DNA of 64,000 nt, from assembly GCA_009792885.1 (NCBI GenBank), contig WMCF01000151.1, forward strand, positions 78,033 to 142,032, written 5' to 3'. The notes beneath the pieces were generated by a model that did no database searches, had not been told where the DNA came from, and worked only from the letters and a program-made list of their open reading frames with translations. The stretch is from Eremophila alpestris peregrina (Eukaryota > Chordata > Aves > Passeriformes > Alaudidae). The first letter of the stretch is position 1; every line of letters starts with the position of its first letter. Shown one piece after another: positions 55,437 to 64,000 of this stretch. Both the position numbers and the translations under genes were made by a program.

Positions 55437-58237
55437 TGGTGGTGGCAGTGTTTATCTTTGGTAAAGGCCCTTCCGAAAACAGAGATTTTGCTGTTTCCTG
55501 AAGGTCTTACAACCCCGAGTTTCTGCTGGCTCATGATAGTCCAGGCCACAAACAGAGTTCTGTGTCATGAGCATTATGTCCTTGGCTCCCGCAGGCTTCC
55601 TGCAGCCTCAGTCGTCCTGTGCCTAACGCCCTAAATTTTTGTGGTTTGCTGGTCAGAGTTTCTCTGTCATCATGGTAGGATTGTGCATCACTGTGGGACG
55701 GTGGATGTGAAGCTTTACCTGAGCTTCTGAAGCTGTCACAGGGGGCTGTGGGAAGCCTTGAGATTTGTCTCTGTGTGCAGGTGGAGGTGCAGAAGGTCAC
55801 CTCTTATCTGGACTGCAGGTTAGGCCCATGCCTGTGAGGAAAGGGGGATATTTTCTGCTTGTGAGGAAGGAGAGATGTTTTCTGCCATGGGAAGTGAGGG
55901 GAGGCACGGATCACTGTGCATTTCACTTATATCTCCAGCTTCTGTACTCCTGTTCCAGACTGGGTGGCTGAGTGCAGGCAGGAAATGCAATCAGTGTTTT
56001 GGCTCTGCCCTTGAACCACTCTGCCTGCAAATGAAACTGGAGTTCAGTTTGTGTGTATTGCTGGCCACTAAAAGTTGGCACTTTTGGAGCATGGGCATTG
56101 TAAGGCTGATGGCAGTGAGTGCATAAAGGTGTTTCTGAGTGCCCAAGGCAGGAGCTGCTTGGCAAGATGCTTTGGAAAGGCAGAAAAACATGGAATTTTG
56201 CAGGACGTTCAGTGAACAACAGTTGCCTACATCTTATGCTCTGAAGTACACTGCTGTGGTGTGATGGCTCTTGTCATGGTTCAGCATCTTGGATTTTGAT
56301 AGAATAATCTTGAGGAGTGTGAGGACTGATGGTGAAGATCCCATCTGACGCCATAACACTGGAGTAGTTTTTTTGGTGTCAATAGTGTGATCTCTGTTGT
56401 ACAAGCTGTGAACATGCTTCTCTGATGAGGGCAAGGCAGCAAAGGTTGTAGTTGGTTTTGAAATAAAGCTTTAACTGCTCCCATTGCATAGGGGTAAATG
56501 GCTGATTTTTTGAATGCTTCTCGCACTATACCCTAGTAAATTGCTGGGTAACAAATTATATCCTTGTAGCTTTGAAAAGGTAAATATTGATAAAACACAC
56601 AGCTCTAACATTTTGTGCTATTGCTGGTTTGAAAGGAGGCCAGTTCCTGAAAAGGTTTGCTTGGTTGGTGTAATGTTCCTTGGTTGGTTAAATGTGGACA
56701 AATTCTGTTTGAGCGTGGCCAAGCAGAGTATCTTGCTCGTTCCCAGTGGCTGCCCTGTGAAGCCTTGGCATTCTGAATGCATTCCTAATAGTCTTGACTA
56801 TTACACAGCTAAAAACTATGGCTTAGCTTTTTTTGTTGGTGTGGGGTTTTTTCTGCTCTTTTCCCTTAGAGCTTGTTCAAGAGCCTGTAAAAGAATCTTT
56901 AACTTATAATACTCTTGCAGTACTCCAGGTTGAGGAGGAGGTGATGCTTATTAAACCAGCCAAAAATATCAGCCCTTTGGGGCTAAGTTAGGTTCTTGTG
57001 TGATGTGGTCAGTACCTGGAGCTGGCATGAGGAGGTGCAGTTCACTGCAGCTGCCAGGGATAGAGGAACTGCCACTACTTCTGTCAGCTGAGGGCTTTGC
57101 CTTATCGATTTGCAAGTGTTGTGATCACATTTACTCAAATCAAAAGAAGATGAAAACTTTGGATTTGGGGAAGCAGGACATCTAGGTTTGATTTCACAGT
57201 CATGACTTGGAGGACTAAATACTTGTGTACTTTTCCCCTTAGCAAATGATGGGGCTATTCCAGAGAGCTTGGAAATATTCAACACCTGAATAATGACGTA
57301 TTTTTACCTTCAAGCCTGTGCCATTTAATACAGGCCCAGAGAGCAGGTGGCATCTCTGGGTTGTGGGTAGGTTCTTGCTGACTGTAAATTTGTATAAAGT
57401 CTGTTTAGGACTTACTAGTAAGAAAAGCTCCAGGCAACCTTTTTCAGACTTGAGATGCTTCAAAATAAAGCATCAACATAGCATTAATGGTATTTAAGTT
57501 ACCAAGGTATCCTTTACCCCCCTTTGACCCTGTGTAAATTAGGAAATACATTCAGCTTTACATTTACACCCTGTGTTTGGTATTCCAAGTCTCTCACTTT
57601 TGTTACCACCTCCCATGTTAAATGCTTACCCACCCAAACACCTTCCAGAAGAGAAGGTACATGAACAATTTCTGGAATAAAAAAGGGTCAGGAATCATCC
57701 AGGTCTTGAACTGCTTGAGCAGAGCATGTCTGAATTGACAGAACTAACCTGCATCTCTTACCCCTCCTTCAGTGTGTGCTGGGGAATCCAAGCAGGTACA
57801 GCCTGCCTCAAACCACAGAAATAATTTTGCAAATTTACTGCCCTCGTTTCCCTGCCAGGCCTGGCATTCTGCATGCTGGCTTATTAAAAGCACATCCATA
57901 CCAAAAAAAAACACTTTTGTGTTTAAGTACATGAAGGTTGGGTCAATAAAAAGAACAAAAGGCACTTGTTCAGCACTATAACTCTGTAAGTATTGTTCTG
58001 AAGGTAATGAGCTGTGAGAATCCAGCCGATTCAGAGACAGGATAGAAGGTGCATGAAGAACATAAAGTTAGAATACAAATTCTTCTCAAGGAATCCAAAC
58101 CCTTCCACCAAATCCCACCTTCTTCTCCAAGCATTAATTGCATAATTAGTGACAAAATAGTGCCTGAAGAATATGTAACACACGTAGCTTCTCAAGATCT
58201 TTTATTTCTTCAACTTAAGGGTAACTTGAAGCCTACA

Positions 58238-58908
58238 TATCATAGAATCACGGGATCATTCAGTCTGGAAAAGCCCTTGAGCATCAAGTCAAACCATTCC
58301 CCCAGCGCTGCCCAAGGCCACCACTAAGCTATGCCCTCAAGTGCCACATCCACAGGGCTGTTCAATCCCTTTAGGGATGGAGATTCCACCACTGCCCTGA
58401 GCAGCCTGTGCCAGTGTTGGATCATGCTTTCCATGAAGAAATTCCTTCTGATGTCCCACGTAAACCTCCCCTAGCACAGCCTGAGGCTGTTTCCTCTTGT
58501 CCTGTCCCTTGTTCTCTGGGAGCAGAGCCTGACCCCACCAGGCTGCACTCTCCCGTCATGGAGTCATGGAGAGTGAAAATGTCTCCCCTGAACCTCTTCT
58601 TTTCTCCAGGCTGAGCTTCCCCTCAGCTGCTCCTGGTGCTCCAGCCCCTTCCCCAGCTCCATTCTCTTCTCCAGACATGCTCCAGCTCTCTTGTGAGAGG
58701 CTCGGATCTGTCACCAGGATTCGAGGTGGGGCCTCAGCAGTGCCCAGCACACGGGGACAGTCCCTGCTCTGGTCCTGCTGGCCACACTTGGTCCTGCTGG
58801 CCACACTGTGGCTGATACAAGCCACGTACCACTGGCCTTCTTGCAGGCCTGGGCACACACCAATTCATGTTCAGCTGCTGTCACCAGCACCCCCAAGTCC
58901 TTCTGGCA
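58238..58908 (-). repeat. CR1 LINE fragment, FZR1 intron 1
   Basis: Reverse-oriented CR1: it starts TCATAGAATCACGGGATCATT and continues through CCACTGCCCTGAGCAGCC, AAGAAATTCCTTCTGATGTCC, CAGCCTGAGGCTGTTTCC to CACCCCCAAGTCCTTCTGG. Confidence 0.93.
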
Positions 58909-59865
58909 AAGCCTTTTTTACTTACTTTGGGGGAAATGGACTCACTTCCCCTCACCTCCCACGAACAAATTTAGAGACAGCAAGAGCGTACAACAAACCA
59001 GAGTTGCTGCTTGCTCCCTGGGCCTGTGTTAGTGGCACAGGTTTTAGGTGAAAACATGTCACTGTTCAGGTGCTGAACATTCACTGCTGTGTTCTGCCTC
59101 TGCGGTCTCTCTGTTGAGCAATCTGTGCTGTGTTTCTGAGTGAAAGTTGTAGGTGAAATTTAGGCAGATGGGAACTGAAAAGCTTGGTAGTCAAATGTGT
59201 TTCAGATGCAGGATTTAAAATGTCTCTTTGCTGTGTAACTTGATCTGGATCTCTCACGAATATTGTGCTGAGCCATTTTGGGAGGACACTTCAAATGTGT
59301 GGTGTTCCCTGGCTGATCACGCTCCTCGTGTGGGTTCTGCAGGCTGAGCTGTCTTACTCATGGTGTTAAAACAACAACAACCCAAAAAAAGAAAAGGGGG
59401 GAGGAGACATTTTGTTGAACTGTTTAGTTTGAGACACACATTTGGTAGCTTGTGGGTCGGTTAGGGCGGTGGTAAGTAAACTTCAAAATGAAGGAGAGTG
59501 TTTGATATGGCATGCACTAATTTTTATTTTTTAAATCTCCTTTATTAATAGCATCACAGACTTTTCTAATTTTTCACTGCAATTATGTAGTCTCTGACTC
59601 TTCGCTTCATTTGGTGAAGCTGATCTCTTAAATTTGGGAGCTTTCTCCAGTTTTGCTGCTGAAAGAACATATGGGAGTAATGTGTTAAATTAAAAAAGAG
59701 AAAAGTTTGGGGGAGGAGGTGCTAGAGGTAAGCAGGTGTGATCAGAACCAGCTTGGTACTGTCTATTTCAGGGATGCTGCTGTAAAAGTGTTGGCATGCT
59801 TAATGTTAAGGAAGAAAAGCATTTCAGCATTTGTAAGAGGTCCAAGTTTTTGTACTGAAAAGTAG

Positions 59866-60815
59866 CATAGCTCAAAGAACCACAGGATCTCCTCAGCTGG
59901 AGGGACCCACAAGGACCATCAGTCCAGCCTCTGGCCCTGCACAGACACCCCAACAGTTCCACCCTGAGAATCCCTGAGAGCAGTGTCCAAAGGCTCCTGG
60001 AGCTCCGGCACCATTCCCTGGGGAGCCTGGGCAGTGCCCAGCAGCCTCGGGGGGAAGAACCTTTCCCTGAGCTCCAGCCCAAGCCCTGACACAGCTCCAG
60101 CCCTTCCTGGGCTCCTGTCCCAGAGCAGAGCTCAGCCCCTGCCCCTCTGCCTCCCCTCGGGAGGAGCTGCAGCCCCCGAGGAGCCTCCCCTCAGCCTCCT
60201 GTGCTCCAGCTGAAGGAGCCAAGTGCCCTCAGCTGCTCCTCAGACCCTTTCCCAGCTCCGTGTCCCTCCTTTGGACATTCTCCAAGAGTTTTGGATCCTT
60301 CTGCTCTTGAGGTGCCCAAAGTGCCCCCAGCACTGGAGGTGAGGCTGCCCCAGTGCAGAGCAGAGCGGGACAATCCCTCCCTGGGCCTGGTGTCCCCCAG
60401 GACACGGGGGCCCTTTGGGCTGCCAGGACACAGCAGTGACTCAGATCCAACTTGCCAGGACCCCCAGGTCCCTGCCCAGGGTGCTGCTCTGCAGCCTCTC
60501 ATTCCCAGTCTGTCCCTGCATCCCGGGCTGCCCAATCCCAGGGCAGGATCCAACACTTGCCCTTGTTAGACATCACATGGTTGGGGATTTCCCAGTCCTC
60601 ACATTTGTTAGGGTCTCTCTGTGGGGCCTCTCTGTCCTTGAGAATGTCAGCAGTTCTTCCCAAGTGAGTGGCCTCAGCAAACCCACTCAGGACCTTCCAG
60701 TCCTGCCCACAAGTCACTTAGAAAGACATTTGAGAAGAACTGGCCCTAAGATGGAGCCCTGTGGAACCCGAGTGGTCACCACCTTGATGTCACCACATTT
60801 CCTGTAACTTTCTGA
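59866..60815 (-). repeat. CR1 LINE, longer fragment, FZR1 intron 1
   Basis: About 950 bases of reverse CR1: ACCACAGGATCTCCTCAGC, GAATCCCTGAGAGCAGTG, GGAAGAACCTTTCCCTGAGC, then GAGGTGAGGCTGCCCCAG and the TGATGTCACCACATTTCCTG end. Open frames across it are not full-length. Confidence 0.9.
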
Positions 60816-61821
60816 GGTGCAGGGCCATCAGCTCTGCAGTGCAGAGTCTGTGTGCTTTGCCTTGCTTTCAAGCTTATTTCACAGAATATTGTAAAACTTC
60901 ACCGCATCTTACTGAATTGCAGCATGTACTGCTGTACCCCTTGTGGCTTGGTAATTTGACCCCAGTTTTTAACCGTAAAAGCCTGGGCAGGTCTGTGGTT
61001 CCTGGAGGCAGCCTCTTCTCAGGAGGAAGTAGGAGGCAGTGCAGGGCTGTCCCTGAGTGTGGCACTGTGCAGCTGCTCCCTGGGCAGCCTCCTCCCAGCA
61101 CAGCCTTTGTGTGCAGTTGCCTCCTGGATTTTACCACAAGTTTGTATCTCGAGGCAACTCCATTTGTGCAGCTGGGACTCTGGCCAGGTGCCATAAATGT
61201 TTATGCAATAACAGGAATGAAGATCCCTTTTTGTTCTGCACAGCCTCCAGATGCCTGTGTGTTCTGTGGATTTGCTTATGTGTTAATTGCACCTTTGCCT
61301 TATCTTGGGTTGAAAGACCAACTTGATGTCTCCTCTGACACTGGTGTTTTTGTGCCCACGTCAGCTGTGGACAAGGCACACAAAGGGGTGTGATGGGGAA
61401 GGTTGGACCCTGAGGGTGCTGCTCTCTGACCTTGGGGCCTGGCAAGGGCTGTGACTGTGTATTCTCACACAGGTGTCAGCTCGTTTATTTTTTATTGATG
61501 CACATGTTCATTTACCAGGCAAATCTCAGCTATGAAGCAGCCCTGTCCTAAAATATATGCTTAAAATATGTGCTTAAATGATGTTAACGTTGCTTATAGA
61601 CTGTATAGCTATATGAATGAGCAAGCTTTGTGCCAGCCAGGAGGAATATTTGGGATAGTGCAGGCATCAGACATGGAATGTTCACTGGGACTACTAGATC
61701 CCTAGTACATTTCTCCAGTGGGTGGTGTTAAAAGTCTGCAGTACTTCTGACATGGCTGTAAGCATCCCACCTTCACACTGCTCCTGTGCCCCTGACCTGA
61801 GCAGTGGGACAGGCTGTAGTG

Positions 61822-61980
61822 GGATCCCACAATGGTTTGGGTTGGAAACCACCTTAAAGCCCATCTCATTCCACCCCCTGCCATGGGCAGGGGCACCTTT
61901 AGTACACCAGGTTGTTCCAAGCCCGGACCAACCTGGCCTTGAACACTTTCATGAATTGGGCAGCCACAGCTCTCTGTGAA
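61822..61980 (-). repeat. CR1 LINE 3' fragment, FZR1 intron 1
   Basis: CACAATGGTTTGGGTTGG, CCCCCTGCCATGGGCAGGG and CAACCTGGCCTTGAACAC in reverse orientation mark the CR1 3' end. Confidence 0.88.
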
Positions 61981-62361
61981 ACTGGTGTCAGTGCCTGGAC
62001 TGGACAGGCTGCAGGTGACTGGATTTTTCATGCCCATGTCCTGAAGGATTGCCAAACCCTGCTGCTGCAGGGCCCAGGGGCAGTCCTTGCTCCAGGTGTG
62101 GTGGGGACCAGCTGAGATTCTGTCAGACACAAAATACCATCTCCCTGCGTTCTTCAGTGTCACACCAGTCTGGTACCAATGCTCTGGATGGGAAAAGTGG
62201 CCTCAAGTTCAAAGAACAGGCTTGGGAGACTTTGAAGAGGCTGTTTCAGTACGGAAAAGTGTAACATTTTGTTGTTCTCCTCCTGTTGCAGCACACTAGT
62301 TACTTCTTGGACTTCGCAAATAAACTCTGAGCCTGCTGATCTCTCCAGCCAGCTTCCCACC

Positions 62362-64000
62362 ATGGATCAGGACTACGAGAGACGTCTCCTACGGCAAATC
62401 AACATACAGAATGAGAATACAATGCCTTGTGTGAGTACAGATGGGCTCAGGCTCACTGTTACGTTGTTGTCTGTCTCACTTGTGACTGTTTTCCTTGAGC
62501 TTTTGGAAGACCTGGGGCCTCCTCAAAGCAAACCACAGTATTTTGTTGGGTTGTGAGCAGGTATGAGCTCCTCAGCTGTTCTATGAATACCCAAATAGCT
62601 TGACTTTAAGACTTTAGGAGAGCTTTTGAATATATAACCTTAGTTCAGGTTGCAAAAAGGAGTGAAGATATTTTTGTGTAGTTCAGTAAGACCTTTTTAG
62701 TACATAATCTCTGCAACTACACATTAACGTAAAAAATTGAGGGCTAACAAACCAACCAAAAGAGTAAGTTCAGTGTCTTTTATTCTTTAATTCAGGTAGC
62801 AGATATGAGAAGAACCTTGACACCTTCCAATTCTCCAATGTCTTCTCCTAGTAAGCATGGTGACAGATTCATTCCCTCAAGAGCTGGGGCCAACTGGAGC
62901 ATCAACTTCCACAGAATAAATGTGAGTTTTGCTCTCTTCTCCTACAGCTCAGCCTTGGAACTGGGGAAATGATACCTTTTGTTCTGGCTGGCATGATTGC
63001 TCTGCTTACCTTCTGCACCATGCACTTCTGCTGCCGCAGAAGAGTCCTATAGAGTGTGTGTCCTCAAACCCTGTGCTCCCTGCATTTGCTATTTCACCAC
63101 ATACCCTGAGGTTTCTGTGGTGATGGCATGTTTCTCTATTTCAGGAAAATGAAAAATCACCAAGCCAAAACAGAAAAGCAAAGGATGCTACATCAGACAC
63201 TGGCAAAGGTGAGACCTTCTACTGCTTGGCAATGTCCAGAGCTCTTATTATGAATTGCTGGGGTACTTAAGGCCACACTGGCACTTTCATGCTTATAACA
63301 AAATTCATGCTGGTATTTTTGGAAATACCCAAATCATGAGTGAGTACCAGGTCACTGCTTTTGATGAGTGTCTGGACACAAGAGGCTGTCTCTCTCTCTT
63401 GACTTACTGTGTCATGGAAGCACTTTCCTGATGGAGTGGAAGGAGGGGAAACTTGCTGCTAATCTTGATTCTAAATTGAGGCCCCTGGCTTATTTAGAGA
63501 CTCTATGAGAGTACAAATTCCAGACTGGTTTGGGTTGGAGGGACCTCAAAGCCCATCTCCTTCCGCCCCCTGCCATGAGCACCTTCCACTAGCCCAGGCT
63601 GCTCCAAGCCCTGTCCAGCCTGGCCTTGGACACTTCCAGGGATCCTGAGGCAGCCACAGCTGCTCTGGGCACCCTGTGCCAGGGCCTCCCCACCCTCGCA
63701 GCCAACAATTCCTTCCCAATATCCCATCTAGCCCTGCCCTCTGACATAGGGAAACCATTCCCCCTTGTCCTGTCCCTTCAGGCTCTTGTCCCAAGTTTCT
63801 CTCCAGCCCCTGGAGCCCCTTTAGGCCCTGCAATGGGTTTTGAGGTCTCCCTGGAGCCTTCCCTTCTCCAGGTCAGGCACACATGATCCTGATCCCTGCT
63901 GTTGCTGCTCTAGCTCTCTGCTCAGTGCCTGTTTGGGTTTACAGATGGCCTTGCCTACTCTGCCTTGCTGAAGAATGAACTCTTAGGAGCAGGGATTGAG
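62362..64000 (+). CDS. FZR1: Fizzy-related protein 1 / Cdh1, APC/C activator (5' part; runs off window)
   Basis: FZR1 (Cdh1) recruits substrates to the anaphase-promoting complex, a ubiquitin ligase, in late mitosis and G1. Exons: 62292-62430 (start ATG 62362), 62796-62921, 63145-63208, 63945-64000 and onward. Acceptors and donors are GT-AG, phases 0, 0, 1. The 105 residues seen begin MDQDYERRLLRQINIQNENTMPC and include the C-box DRFIPSR, which docks on the APC/C. NWSINFHRINENEKSPSQNRKAKDATSD and DGLAYSALLKNELLGAGIE follow, near-identical to vertebrate FZR1 as I know it. The WD40 propeller that binds degrons lies beyond 64000. Ser/Pro sites in TLTPSNSPMSSPSK are of the kind phosphorylated by CDKs to keep Cdh1 inactive. 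Its position after DOHH fits human gene order. A noncoding exon and promoter are inferred near 50.5-50.7 kb. Confidence 0.96.
63518..63890 (-). repeat. CR1 LINE fragment in FZR1 intron before the window's last exon
   Basis: GGTTTGGGTTGGAGGGACCTC, CCCCCTGCCATGAGCACC, CAGCCTGGCCTTGGACACTTCC and GTCCTGTCCCTTCAGGCTC mark a reverse CR1 copy between the coding exons ending 63208 and starting 63945. Confidence 0.92.

Larger units (their letters stand above)
50715..62291 (+). other. FZR1: FZR1 intron 1, CR1-rich
   Basis: 11.6 kb between the predicted noncoding exon and the exon with the start codon. It is more AT-rich than the rest of the window and carries at least eight CR1 pieces in both orientations, listed separately. 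No other exon was supported. Confidence 0.6.

Noticed and set aside
59866..60815. Frames of 109-130 residues in FZR1 intron 1
   Set aside because: They are translations of a reverse CR1 copy.

Overview
The window is vertebrate nuclear DNA, almost certainly from a bird and probably a songbird. Its genes are split by short GT-AG introns, it is GC-rich with many CpG-dense patches and minisatellites, and the interspersed repeats I recognise are CR1-type LINE fragments. Gene order (NFIC, SMIM24, DOHH, FZR1) matches human 19p13.3. From general knowledge that region corresponds to avian microchromosome 28. The first bases are peppered with N and there is a 99-base N gap inside a poly-A run (31570-31668), so this is draft assembly.

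Layout. 1-29329 (+): NFIC, a CCAAT/TGGCA-binding transcription factor. Exon 1 lies outside, 1-9963 is intron 1, and ten coding exons run from the 532-base DNA-binding exon (9964-10495) to the final 18-base coding exon. 29330 to about 35540: its long, very low-complexity 3' UTR. 36542-37555 (-): a four-exon, 106-residue SMIM24/PDZK1IP1-family membrane protein. 38986-39565 (-): a two-exon, 151-residue single-pass membrane protein I cannot name with confidence. 42183-44792 (-): DOHH, deoxyhypusine hydroxylase, complete at 301 residues. 45962-48482 (-): a two-exon Harbinger/PIF transposase-derived gene with an intact DDE triad. About 50490-64000 (+): FZR1 (Cdh1), with promoter, probable noncoding exon 1, an 11.6 kb intron 1 rich in CR1, and coding exons up to the window edge.

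The genes do not form an operon. NFIC is a transcription factor, DOHH finishes hypusine on eIF5A, FZR1 activates the anaphase-promoting complex, and the two small proteins are membrane proteins. NFIC and the SMIM24-like gene are tail to tail; the transposase-derived gene and FZR1 are head to head.

Most interesting points: the domesticated, spliced, DDE-intact Harbinger gene between DOHH and FZR1; paired perfect CRE palindromes at the FZR1 promoter and another pair in the gap after NFIC; two tandem CTCF-type motifs beside the DOHH promoter; TISU/YY1 elements at the DOHH and FZR1 starts; an orphan TATA box behind a CpG island inside NFIC intron 2; and the G/U- and A-rich architecture of the NFIC 3' UTR.
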